Below, in pieces: positions 15,674 through 26,011 of a stretch of 64,000 bases of DNA (positions are counted from its first letter, which is position 1; the number at the start of each line of letters is the position of its first letter). Where the stretch lies: the NCBI RefSeq assembly GCF_013523055.1, contig NZ_JAAMQM010000001.1, forward strand, positions 398,910-462,909, in the 5' to 3' direction. The translations under genes and the position numbers were made by a program. Source of the stretch: Pseudomonas capeferrum (GTDB taxonomy: Bacteria; Pseudomonadota; Gammaproteobacteria; Pseudomonadales; Pseudomonadaceae). The notes under the pieces were generated by a model that had not been told where the DNA came from, did no database searches, and worked only from the letters and a program-made list of their open reading frames with translations.

Positions 15674-16100
15674 GATCCGCGTCCGCCTGGCCGACTGGCA
15701 GAAAGACAATGCTGATATCCGTCGGATTCGCGAGGCGGTGTTCATCGCCGAGCAGAGCGTGCCGCCCGAGCTGGAGTGGGATTCGGACGACCACGACGCC
15801 GTGCACTTCCTCGCCCTGGAAGGCGATTACCCGGTCGGTACCGCCCGCCTGCTGTCGGACGGCACCATCGGGCGGGTCTCGGTACTCAAGGATTGGCGCG
15901 GCCTCAAGGTCGGCGACGCGCTGATGCAGGCAGTGATCGACGAAGCGCAGAAGCGCAATTTTCAGCAACAGATGCTGAGCGCACAGGTGCACGCCACGCC
16001 GTTCTACGAGCGACTGGGCTTCAAGGTGGTCAGCGAGGAATTCCTCGAGGCCGGCATCCCGCATGTCGATATGGTCCGCACCTCGTGCAAGGCTGACTGA
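15666..16100 (+). CDS. GNAT family N-acetyltransferase
   Basis: 144-aa protein with a complete small GNAT fold. The acetyl-CoA binding segment reads VSVLKDWRGLKVGDALMQAVIDEA near residues 71-94 (the R/Q-x-x-G-x-G/A loop appears as RGLKVGDA), and the C-terminal FYERLGFKVVSEEFLEAGIPHVDM is typical. The start overlaps roxA by 8 bp, so the two are co-translated; this pairing suggests a link to ribosome or translation modification, but the substrate is unknown. It resembles ElaA/YjcF-type acetyltransferases. Confidence 0.85.
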   Translation: MNKIRVRLADWQKDNADIRRIREAVFIAEQSVPPELEWDSDDHDAVHFLALEGDYPVGTARLLSDGTIGRVSVLKDWRGLKVGDALMQAVIDEAQKRNFQQQMLSAQVHATPFYERLGFKVVSEEFLEAGIPHVDMVRTSCKAD

Positions 16101-16262
16101 CCACGCTTCATCGCCTCACCCCCTGGGGCCGCCATGCGGCCCCCAGGACCTCCAGACACCTCCGCGCACGGCAAAACTGTACATCCATACAGATAATCCT
16201 TGCCTCGTCGTCGCGCATTGCGCATCCTAGGGCCTATCACTGCCCATGAAGCGTTGTCGGCC

Positions 16263-18224
16263 ATGCGCCTCTTTCTCTGCGAAAAACCCTCACAAGCCAA
16301 GGACATCGCCAAGGTTCTCGGCGCCTCGCGCAAAGGCGACGGCTGCTGGAGCGGCACCGATGTCTGCGTGACCTGGTGCATCGGCCACCTGCTCGAGACC
16401 GCCCCACCCGACAGTTACGACGCTCGCTACAAACGCTGGGTGCTGGCCGATCTGCCCATCATTCCCAGTCAATGGAAAATGCTCGTCAAGCCCAAGACCG
16501 CCAGCCAGTACAAGGCAGTCAAGCGCCTGCTGGGCGAAGCCCGCGAACTGGTGATCGCGACGGACGCCGACCGTGAAGGCGAGATGATCGCGCGCGAGCT
16601 CGTGGAACATTGCCGTTACCGCGGGCCGATCCAGCGGTTGTGGCTGTCCGCGCTGGACGATGCCTCGATCCGCAAGGCCCTAGCGCGCTTGCGTCCCGGG
16701 GCCGAGACCTTCAGCCTGTACCATTCCGCCCTGGGTCGATCGCGCGCCGACTGGCTGATCGGCATGAACATGAGTCGACTGTTCACCCTGCTCGGTCGCC
16801 AGTCCGGCTACCAGGGTGTGCTGCCGGTAGGACGGGTACAGACGCCGACCCTGCGCCTGGTGGTCGATCGTGATCGCAGCATCGCCGATTTCGTGCCGGT
16901 ACCGTTCTGGGCCATCGACGTTCAGCTGGAGCATGCCGGCACGGTCTTCAACGCCCAGTGGCGCGCGCCGGACGATGCCTGCGACGACCAAGGCCGCTGC
17001 CTCAACCAGACCTTGGCGCGGCAAGCGGCCGCCGACATGGAACGCGCGGGCATGGCGCGCGCATGCAAGGTCGTCACCGAGCGCGTTCGCGAAGCGGCCC
17101 CACTGCCGTTCGATCTCGGTACCCTGCAGGAGTTGTGCTCGAAGAAGCTGGGCCTTGGCGCCCAGGAAACCCTGGATATCGCCCAGGCTCTCTACGAGAC
17201 CCACAAGCTCATCACCTACCCACGTAGCGATTGTGGCTACCTGCCCGTCAGCCAGCACAACGAGGCGCCCGGTATTCTTGCTGCCTTGCAGCGGGCGGAC
17301 ACCGGCCTCGCGCCCCTGCGCGATCATCTCGAGCCACAGCGTCGCTCACGGGCCTGGAACGACGCCAAGGTCGGCGCTCACCATGGCATCATTCCCACTG
17401 CGGCAGCCGCCGATCCCTCCCGGCTTCCACCGAAGCACAAGGCGGTCTATACCCTGATCCGCGCGCGTTACCTGGCGCAGTTCCTGCCCAATCACGAATA
17501 CGACCGCACCCAGGCCGATTTCGACTGTGCGGGCCATGCCTTGCGCGCGGTAGGCAAGCAGATCGTCGAGCCTGGTTGGCGCCGCGCCCTGCCCGAGGCG
17601 CTTACACCCGCCAAGGGCCGTGAAGCTCCCCCGGCCCAGGTCCTGCCGCCGCTGCGCGAAGGTCAGGATTGCACGGTGCGTGGGCTGCAGCTCAAGGACC
17701 TGTGGACCCAGCCGCCCAAACCCTTTACCGAAGGCGACCTGATCAAGGCGATGAAGAACGTCGCCAAGCTCGTGGACGATCCGCGCCTGAAGCAGAAGCT
17801 CAAGGACACTACCGGCATCGGTACCGAGGCGACTCGCGCGGGCATCATCCAGGGCTTGCTCGACCGCGCCTACCTGGTCAAGCAAGGCAAGGCCTTGAGC
17901 GCCACGCCTGCCGCGTTCAGCCTGATCGATGCCGTGCCTCGCGCCATCGCCGACCCTGGCACCACGGCGATCTGGGAGCAGGCCCTGGACATGGTCCAGA
18001 ACGGAGAGATGAGCCTGGACGAGTTCGTCGCCAAGCAATCGGCCTGGATGAGCAAGCAGGTGCAGCGCTGTGCCGGCCTGCAACTGACCATCAGCGGCCC
18101 CGCGCCGGCTGGCGGCAAGGGCGCCCCCTGGAAGAACAAGCGTCGGACGGCTGGCAAGGCGAAAAGCACGGGCACGAACAGCGGCACCGCACGCAAGCGC
18201 AAGGCAGCCAAAAAACCAGCCTGA
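16263..18224 (+). CDS. topB: DNA topoisomerase III
   Basis: Type IA topoisomerase that decatenates and relaxes DNA with single-strand passage. The 653-aa product starts MRLFLCEKPSQAKDIAKVLG (TOPRIM domain), with the metal site ATDADREGE near residues 99-107 and the catalytic tyrosine Y319 in LITYPRSDCGYLP. The last ~45 residues are Lys/Arg/Ala-rich (KNKRRTAGKAK, ARKRKAAKKPA), a basic DNA-binding tail. The ATG 16263 gives the family N terminus; a TTG 21 codons upstream keeps the frame open. No good Shine-Dalgarno is seen before either. Confidence 0.95.
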   Translation: MRLFLCEKPSQAKDIAKVLGASRKGDGCWSGTDVCVTWCIGHLLETAPPDSYDARYKRWVLADLPIIPSQWKMLVKPKTASQYKAVKRLLGEARELVIATDADREGEMIARELVEHCRYRGPIQRLWLSALDDASIRKALARLRPGAETFSLYHSALGRSRADWLIGMNMSRLFTLLGRQSGYQGVLPVGRVQTPTLRLVVDRDRSIADFVPVPFWAIDVQLEHAGTVFNAQWRAPDDACDDQGRCLNQTLARQAAADMERAGMARACKVVTERVREAAPLPFDLGTLQELCSKKLGLGAQETLDIAQALYETHKLITYPRSDCGYLPVSQHNEAPGILAALQRADTGLAPLRDHLEPQRRSRAWNDAKVGAHHGIIPTAAAADPSRLPPKHKAVYTLIRARYLAQFLPNHEYDRTQADFDCAGHALRAVGKQIVEPGWRRALPEALTPAKGREAPPAQVLPPLREGQDCTVRGLQLKDLWTQPPKPFTEGDLIKAMKNVAKLVDDPRLKQKLKDTTGIGTEATRAGIIQGLLDRAYLVKQGKALSATPAAFSLIDAVPRAIADPGTTAIWEQALDMVQNGEMSLDEFVAKQSAWMSKQVQRCAGLQLTISGPAPAGGKGAPWKNKRRTAGKAKSTGTNSGTARKRKAAKKPA

Positions 18225-18360
18225 TTTGTGCGCTGCCGCCTGCTTGAGACCAACGAATCGCATTAACCTGCGCCCTGTCCTGTCAAAGTGCACTCACAGC
18301 GCTTATAGCGTGAGTTTTACCTGACCGACTTATAAGACCTTCTGAAGCCGCCACCTTCTC

Positions 18361-18457
18361 TGTGGGAGCGGGTTTACCCGCGAAGAGGCCCTTCCTCGCC
18401 ATCTCTGTGTGTACGGCAGGAACTTCGTCATTGTTCGCGGGTGAACCCGCTCCCACA
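18361..18457. repeat. REP palindrome pair (REPIN)
   Basis: Two inverted REP arms, 18361-18383 (TGTGGGAGCGGGTTTACCCG...) and about 18434-18457 (...GGGTGAACCCGCTCCCACA), enclose about 50 bp. This is the Pseudomonas REP doublet form. It fills the middle of the 414-bp gap between topB and the TSUP gene; the rest of that gap (18225-18360 and 18458-18638) shows no gene. A REP doublet after topB could also stabilise or end its transcript. Confidence 0.85.
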
Positions 18458-18638
18458 GAAATGGCGTGGGACTAAGGCAGACCAGTGCCCAGTGCGCACT
18501 CCAGGAATGCTCGGCTCGATCCCAAGTGCTACCGCTCCCCATTTCCCGCGTCTATCGCTGGCAACCCACCCCAGCGCGCATTACCATACCCAGCCTTCTG
18601 CGCCGCCTTTCGCGCCCTGCCGGTAAGCCCTAACGCCC

Positions 18639-19418
18639 ATGCCTTTCGAACTTTCAGTAGAACCCCTGACCCTCCTTATCCTCGCCGCGGTAGCCTTCGT
18701 CGCTGGATTCATCGATGCCATCGCCGGCGGCGGTGGCTTGCTGACCACGCCTGCGCTGCTGACCGCCGGCATGCCGCCGCACCTGGTGCTGGGGACCAAC
18801 AAGCTGAGCTCCACCTTCGGCTCTGCCACCGCAAGCTTCGCCTACTACCGTCGCAAGCTGTTCCATCCGGCGCAGTGGAAACCCGCGCTGTTCGGGACGC
18901 TGGTCGGAGCCTTCATCGGAGCGGTGGTCGCCCACTACCTGCCCGCCGAATGGCTGAACAAGATGCTGCCGGTGGTGGTGTTCGCGTGCGGCATCTACCT
19001 GCTGTTCGGCGGCACGCCAAAGGCACCGCTGGATGCGGACGCGCCCATCAAGAAGACCTGGCAGTTCCCTCAGGGCTTTACCTTGGGCTTCTACGATGGC
19101 GTGGCCGGACCGGGCACAGGCGCGTTCTGGACGGTCAGCACCTTGCTGCTCTACCCGATCGATCTGGTACGTGCCAGCGGAGTGGCGCGCAGCATGAACT
19201 TCGTCAGCAACGCCGCGGCGCTCTCGGTGTTCATCTTCTCGGGCCAGGTGGATTGGCTGGTAGGCCTGGCGATGGGCTCGTCGCTGATGGTCGGCGCGTT
19301 CTTCGGCGCACGCACGGCCATCAGTGGCGGCAGCAAGTTCATCCGCCCGGTGTTCATCACGGTCGTGTTGGCGCTGACCGTACGCCTAGCCTGGCAGCAC
19401 TGGTTCGGGCAGGCCTAG
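18639..19418 (+). CDS. TSUP family (TauE/SafE) membrane permease
   Basis: 259-aa, very hydrophobic protein with about eight membrane helices arranged as two repeats. The diagnostic sequence [22 protein letters not shown] near residues 20-41 and its echo [22 protein letters not shown] near 149-170 identify the sulfite/sulfonate exporter superfamily. Substrates in the family include sulfite, sulfoacetate and thiosulfate; none can be assigned here. Its last 33 bp overlap the end of nudC on the opposite strand, a convergent overlap. Confidence 0.9.
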   Translation: MPFELSVEPLTLLILAAVAFVAGFIDAIAGGGGLLTTPALLTAGMPPHLVLGTNKLSSTFGSATASFAYYRRKLFHPAQWKPALFGTLVGAFIGAVVAHYLPAEWLNKMLPVVVFACGIYLLFGGTPKAPLDADAPIKKTWQFPQGFTLGFYDGVAGPGTGAFWTVSTLLLYPIDLVRASGVARSMNFVSNAAALSVFIFSGQVDWLVGLAMGSSLMVGAFFGARTAISGGSKFIRPVFITVVLALTVRLAWQHWFGQA

Positions 19419-20216
19419 ACGCCTGGCCACGTACAGGTCGATCAGGTAGCGGGCGATGGAACATCCCGCTGGCAGGGGCGGCAAGTCATGCACGCTGAAC
19501 CACTGGGCATCCTCGATCTCGTCCGGCTGCATGACGATGTCGCCCCCGGCATATTCGGCATGGAAGCCGAGCATCATCGAGTGGGGAAACGGCCAGCACT
19601 GGCTGCCGACGTACTGGATGTTGGTGACCTCGACAGCGACTTCCTCGCGCACTTCACGTATCAGGCACGCTTCGGCCGACTCGCCTGGCTCGGCGAAGCC
19701 CGCCAGGGTACTGTAGACCCCGGTAACGAAACGCGGCGAACGCGCGAGCAGGATATCGTCGCCACGGGTCACCAACACGATCATGCTCGGCGAGATACGC
19801 GGATAGCTGTGCAGCTCGCAGCGCTGGCAGTACATCGCTCGCTGCAGATGAACCTGGGTCATGGGCTGTCCGCAGCTGCCGCAGAAACGGTGCTCGCGCG
19901 CCCAGGTGCCGATCTGGGCGGCATAGCCAAGCACTTTGTAGATGGCGAAATCGCCTTCGAGCATGAACTGCCGCAGCCCACGCCAGCCGCAGCCGGATAC
20001 GTCGGCCGGAGCACGCAGCTCCAACAGGAACACCGGCTCGCCATCGAAGTGTCCGATGCCATGCTCACAGAGCACATCCAGCCCCTGGCGCTTGAGCCAG
20101 TCGCGGGGGAACAGCGCGCCATTGGCGTCGACCAGGAACCCCTCGGCGCTGCGAGCGACCGCCCAGCCACCCGGTTGTCGAGGATCCAGAACTGCGGTAG
20201 TCCAGCGTGCAGACAT
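19386..20216 (-). CDS. nudC: NADH pyrophosphatase / deNADding enzyme NudC
   Basis: Hydrolyses NADH to NMNH and AMP and removes NAD caps from RNA. The 276-aa product has a zinc ribbon with two CxxC pairs (FCGSCGQ and YCQRC) near residues 117-140, then the Nudix box [20 protein letters not shown] near 177-196 and the NudC signature [16 protein letters not shown]. Start ATG 20216 is 32 bp after the crotonase gene stop, so the two may be co-transcribed. The 3' end overlaps the TSUP gene by 33 bp. Confidence 0.93.
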   Translation of the reverse strand: MSARWTTAVLDPRQPGGWAVARSAEGFLVDANGALFPRDWLKRQGLDVLCEHGIGHFDGEPVFLLELRAPADVSGCGWRGLRQFMLEGDFAIYKVLGYAAQIGTWAREHRFCGSCGQPMTQVHLQRAMYCQRCELHSYPRISPSMIVLVTRGDDILLARSPRFVTGVYSTLAGFAEPGESAEACLIREVREEVAVEVTNIQYVGSQCWPFPHSMMLGFHAEYAGGDIVMQPDEIEDAQWFSVHDLPPLPAGCSIARYLIDLYVARRLGLPEPVLPG

Positions 20217-20248
20217 GTTTCACTTCCTTCAAACGTCCGCCACAGACT

Positions 20249-21070
20249 TCAGTCGGCGAACTCGGGTTTCTGTTTGCTCATGTGGGCCGTCAGGGCGACC
20301 CGCAAGTCATCGGACTGCAACATGGCGGCGTTCCAGGTAGCCACGTAGTCGAGCCCATCATCGATACGATGATCGCGCATGTAGTCGAGCATCCGCTTGG
20401 TGCCCGCCACAGCGATCGGGGATTTTGCTGCAATGTCGGTCGCGATGGCAAAGACGCCCTCCAGCAGGGAGGCAGGGTCATCGAAGACCCGGTTGACCAG
20501 GCCGATGCGCAGCGCTTCCACGGCCTCGACTGTACGACCGGTATAGGCCAGCTCGCGCAACATGCCATCACCGATGATACGCGGCAAACGTTGCAGCGTG
20601 CCGACATCGGCGGCCATGCCCATGTCGATTTCCTTGATCGAGAATTGCGCGTCGGTGCTGCAGTAACGCATGTCGCAGGCGCAGATCAGGTCGATGGCAC
20701 CGCCGATGCAATAACCCTGGATGGCGGCCAGCACGGGCTTGCGGCAGCTATCCACGGCGTTGAAGGAGGCCTGCATGCCGAGGATGGTCCGGCGCAGCAG
20801 GCGAGCGTTGCGGCCCACGTCCTTGCCCAGCTGATTGGCCACCGATGCGAGCAGCATCAGGTCGATCCCCGACGAGAAGTGTCGACCGGCGCCGCTCAGG
20901 ACCACCACGCGCACGGCATCTTCATCGTCGATCCAGCGAAAGATATCGATGATCTCTTGCCAGAACGCCGCATTCATCGCATTGAGCTTTTCCGGGCGAT
21001 CTATCTGCACATGGGCCATGTTGTCGGTCAGCTCGACCTTGAACGCGCTGTAATCGGACACGGTGGGCAC
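20249..21070 (-). CDS. crotonase, delta(3,5)-delta(2,4)-dienoyl-CoA isomerase type
   Basis: 273-aa crotonase-fold protein. It matches the mammalian peroxisomal/mitochondrial ECH1 pattern rather than a plain hydratase: oxyanion-hole loop SSGIDLM, then CIGGAIDLICACDMRYC, and FSIKEIDMGMAADVGTLQRLP. The three acidic residues used by rat ECH1 align as D127, E147 and D155. The expected reaction moves two double bonds of 3,5-dienoyl-CoA to 2,4-dienoyl-CoA in the breakdown of odd-positioned unsaturated fatty acids. It lies 111 bp after the GH15 gene and just before nudC. Automated annotation will probably say enoyl-CoA hydratase. Confidence 0.85.
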   Translation of the reverse strand: MPTVSDYSAFKVELTDNMAHVQIDRPEKLNAMNAAFWQEIIDIFRWIDDEDAVRVVVLSGAGRHFSSGIDLMLLASVANQLGKDVGRNARLLRRTILGMQASFNAVDSCRKPVLAAIQGYCIGGAIDLICACDMRYCSTDAQFSIKEIDMGMAADVGTLQRLPRIIGDGMLRELAYTGRTVEAVEALRIGLVNRVFDDPASLLEGVFAIATDIAAKSPIAVAGTKRMLDYMRDHRIDDGLDYVATWNAAMLQSDDLRVALTAHMSKQKPEFAD

Positions 21071-21181
21071 TCCTGCGTCGGTGGGTTCACAGCGCCGGAC
21101 TATAACTCACCCACCACGCCGCACTTGTGCCAAAACCGGGACTCGCACGCCCGGTCGTGGCGACGATTCCCGGTCGGACGC

Positions 21182-22993
21182 TCATGGCGTGGCCTTACGC
21201 CCGCACGCCATCGCGCGGGCCTGTACCGGACATTGCGCGCGATGCAGATTGAGCGCGGTGTTGATGATGCCGATATGGCTGAACGCCTGAGGAAAGTTAC
21301 CCAGCATGCGTTTGCCACGCGGATCGTACTGCTCCGCCAGCAACCCTACGTCATTGCACAGGCCGACCAGGCGCTCATACAGTGTTTGTGCTTCATCGTG
21401 GCGACCCAGCAGGACGTAGACGTCCGCCAGCCAGAACGAGCACACCAGGAAGGTGCCCTCCCCCGGCTCCAGGCCATCGCAACTGCTGTCGGTGTCGTAA
21501 CGCAGCAGCAGCCCTTCGTGCAGCAACCGCTCTTCGATCCGAGCCAGGGTCGCGAGGAAGCGTGGATCGTCAGCGGGGAGAAAGCCCGTGAGGGCTATCT
21601 GCAGCAGGCTGGCGTCCATTTCGGTCGAGCCGTAGGCTTGCACGAAGTGCTTGCCCTGTGGGTCGAGGCCTTGGGCACAGACTTGCTCATGTATTCGCTC
21701 GGCGACCTCGTGATAGTGGCAGGCGCGCTCATGGTCTTCCTCGGTCTCCGCCAGGCTGGCCGCGCGGTCGAACGCGACCCAAGCCATCACCTTCGAGTGG
21801 ACGAACTGCTGGCAGCCGCCGCGCACCTCCCAGATCCCCTCGTCCGGCTCGTGCCAGATGCGCTCCAGGTACGGCATGATCAGCCGAGCGATGGCGGCGC
21901 CGCGCGGATGGCGCGGCAAGCCACCGCGAATGGCCTGGCTCATGGCGTCGGCCACTTCGCCATAGATGTCCAGCTGATGTTGCTGCGAGGCGGCGTTGCC
22001 TACGCGAACAGGCTGGGAATGCTCGTACCCGGCCAGCCAGGGCAGCGAATATTCGTGCAGGTCTCGCTCGCCGGCCAGCCCATACATGATCTGCATCTGC
22101 TCGGGATTGCCAGCCACCGAACGCAGCAGCCATTCGTGCCAGGCCTCGGCTTCTTCGAAATAGCCCAGGTTCATGAAGGCCAGCAGGGTCATGGTCGCAT
22201 CGCGCAGCCAGCAATAGCGGTAATCCCAGTTGCGCTCGCCACCCAGGTGTTCCGGCAGCGATGTAGTGATGGCCGCGACGATCCCGCCGGTAGGCGCATA
22301 GGTCATGGCCTTGAGCGTGATCAGCGAGCGTCGTACCAATGCGGACCACGGCCCGACATCGGGACAGCGCGCGGTGAACACCTGCCATTGCGTGATCGTG
22401 CGCTCCAGTGCCTCATCGGCATCGCAGTCCGGCTCGACCGGAAGGTGCGAAGGCTGGTGGGACAGGCTGAAGGTCTGGCGTTCGCCGGCACACACGCGGA
22501 AACGACTGACGGTATGGTGATCCCGTGCGTGGTTGGCCACGCTGCTGCGGAGGATGAGCCGATCCGGCCCGGCCACGGCGCTGAGGGTCAAGGGATCGAT
22601 CTTTTCCACCCAGGGCACGCTACGCCCATAGTCGAACCGCAGCACCAGGTCCATTTCGAAGCTGGTCTCTCCGGACAGACCCTCGACTACACGCACCACG
22701 GTATTGCGTTCGCCCAGCGGCATGCAGTCGGTGACGCGAGCCTTGCCGGTGGCCGTCACGTACGTGGTCTGCAGAACCAGTGTGTCCTCCAGGTACTGCC
22801 GGGTGACTTCCTCTACCGGATCGCTAGGCGCCAGGCGCCAGCGTCCGTTTTCCTCATTGCCGAGCAAGGCCGCGAATACCGCCGGAGCATCGAAGCGCGG
22901 CAGGCACAACCAATCCAGCGAACCGTCGCGGCTGATCAGCCCCGCACTTCGGCAGTTACCCAGCAGGGAATAGTCTTCTATCAGGGCTGGCAT
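21182..22993 (-). CDS. glycoside hydrolase family 15 protein (glucoamylase/trehalase-like)
   Basis: 603-aa GH15 protein: an N-terminal beta domain starting MPALIEDYSLLGNCRSAGLISRDGSLDWLCLPRFDAPAVF, then the (alpha/alpha)6 barrel with ERNWDYRYCWLRDATMTLLAF near residues 255-275. GH15 members act on alpha-glucans, isomaltose-type sugars or, in actinobacteria, trehalose. The gene is 19 bp after zwf in the operon gnd-zwf-GH15 and next to a trehalose/glycogen cluster, so a role in releasing glucose that enters via G6P dehydrogenase is reasonable but unproven. No signal peptide is seen, so it should act in the cytoplasm. Confidence 0.85.
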   Translation of the reverse strand: MPALIEDYSLLGNCRSAGLISRDGSLDWLCLPRFDAPAVFAALLGNEENGRWRLAPSDPVEEVTRQYLEDTLVLQTTYVTATGKARVTDCMPLGERNTVVRVVEGLSGETSFEMDLVLRFDYGRSVPWVEKIDPLTLSAVAGPDRLILRSSVANHARDHHTVSRFRVCAGERQTFSLSHQPSHLPVEPDCDADEALERTITQWQVFTARCPDVGPWSALVRRSLITLKAMTYAPTGGIVAAITTSLPEHLGGERNWDYRYCWLRDATMTLLAFMNLGYFEEAEAWHEWLLRSVAGNPEQMQIMYGLAGERDLHEYSLPWLAGYEHSQPVRVGNAASQQHQLDIYGEVADAMSQAIRGGLPRHPRGAAIARLIMPYLERIWHEPDEGIWEVRGGCQQFVHSKVMAWVAFDRAASLAETEEDHERACHYHEVAERIHEQVCAQGLDPQGKHFVQAYGSTEMDASLLQIALTGFLPADDPRFLATLARIEERLLHEGLLLRYDTDSSCDGLEPGEGTFLVCSFWLADVYVLLGRHDEAQTLYERLVGLCNDVGLLAEQYDPRGKRMLGNFPQAFSHIGIINTALNLHRAQCPVQARAMACGRKATP

Positions 22994-23012
22994 TGCATCT
23001 CCTTGGATTCGA

Positions 23013-24514
<1,502 letters not shown>

Positions 24515-24518
<4 letters not shown>

Positions 24519-25495
24519 TCGGGTTTCTCGACATGGCCGCCGAACCCCAGGCGCATCGCCGACAGCAGCTTGTCACCGTAGGTGCCCTGCTGCTGACGCG
24601 ACCGGAAGCGGGCGAACAGCGCGCTGGACAGCACAGGCACCGGCACGGATTGCTCCACGGCGGCATCGATGGTCCAACGACCTTCACCGCTATCGCCTAC
24701 GGCGCCGCTGAACAGATCCAGTTGCGGATCTTCCACCAGGGCGTCGGCCGTGAGGTCGAGCAGCCACGAGGTGACCACGCTGCCACGCCGCCACACCTCG
24801 GCGACTTCACCCAGGTCCAGGTCGAAGCGCTGATCGTGCGGCAGGCCTTCGCCGCCCTTGCTGCGCAGCAGGTCGAAGCCTTCGGCGTAGGCCTGCATCA
24901 GTCCGTACTCGATGCCGTTGTGGACCATCTTGACGTAATGTCCGGCGCCGGCCGGGCCAGCATGGATGTAGCCCTGTTCGGCACGCCCCGGCTCGCCGGT
25001 GCGACCGCGCGTGCGAGGGATGTCGCCTACCCCGGGCGCCAGTGCCTGGAACAAGGGTTCGATACGCTGGAACACCTGCGCGTCCCCGCCGATCATCATG
25101 CAGTAGCCACGTTCGAGTCCCCACACGCCGCCCGAGGTACCCACATCCATATAGTGCAGCCCACGTTCGGCCAATACGGCCGCTCGACGCATGTCATCCT
25201 TGTAGAAGGTATTACCGCCATCGATGATCACATCACCCGGTTCGAGCAGATCGGCCAATTGAGCGATGGTCTGCTCGGTGGGCACACCGGCGGGCAGCAT
25301 CACCCAGACAGCGCGAGGGGCGTCCAGGTGCTGGACCAGGGCGGCCAGATCGTGAACTCCGCTGGCGCCTTCCCCGCTCAGGAGGGTGACCGCGTCAAGA
25401 TTACGGTCATGCACCACCGTATGATGCCCGGCGCGCATAAGCCGTCTTGCAATGTTGCCGCCCATGCGGCCCAGCCCGACAATTCCCAATTGCAT
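24515..25495 (-). CDS. gnd: 6-phosphogluconate dehydrogenase, decarboxylating (short type)
   Basis: Makes ribulose-5-phosphate and CO2 from 6-phosphogluconate. The 326-aa length places it in the short GntZ/YqeC-like group, many of which prefer NAD, rather than the 470-aa Gnd. Rossmann motif [19 protein letters not shown], substrate motif [11 protein letters not shown] and the catalytic-lysine segment [21 protein letters not shown] are present. It leads the operon gnd-zwf-GH15, divergent from glgA. Many pseudomonads lack gnd, so its presence adds an oxidative pentose-phosphate route. Confidence 0.94.
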
Positions 25496-26011
25496 GTGCC
25501 GATGCTCCTTAATGTAGTGAATGACAAGGCGGTCCTGGCTTTCAGGTTAGTCCAGCGTACAGCCTCAGGGTTCAGCGACAAAAGGCTGGACAACCCTCGA
25601 CACAGGCTTCCACGACGATACTCCCGGCACCTGCCCGGCCTTTTGCCCCTGTCAGGCATAGCGCCATCCCGCAGAACGAAAGTGACCAACGGGTCACCTT
25701 TTAATCTCTTTCTCTCCTACACTCGAAACACTTCCCACAAACCGTTCGGAAAACGCGACAGAAAATAGTCGAAACTTTCTGATAGGCGCTTGGGTCAGGA
25801 TTTAAGTAGGCAGCGGTATTGGGATTTAACCCGCCACGGCCCACCCACCCCAATCAGTCCAATCGCCTTCGGCCGGACCGCCGTCGCGCGAAGTGCGTGC
25901 GCGCACGACCCAGGGGCATGGAGCGCACGACGAAAAGACGTATAGAGAGAACCAACACGATGTAGTGCAAACGGGTGCAAGCACCCGAACATAGGGACGG
26001 AGAAGAGAAGT
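25496..26011. promoter_or_regulatory. divergent gnd / glgA control region
   Basis: 516 bp with no gene on either strand. Two small perfect dyads stand out: GTGACC-AAC-GGTCAC-like at 25682-25697 and CGGGTGC-AA-GCACCCG at 25972-25987, the latter 24 bp before the glgA start with GGAGAAGAGAAG in between as ribosome-binding site. They could be operators or a leader hairpin. No -10/-35 pair can be fixed with confidence. Confidence 0.45.
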
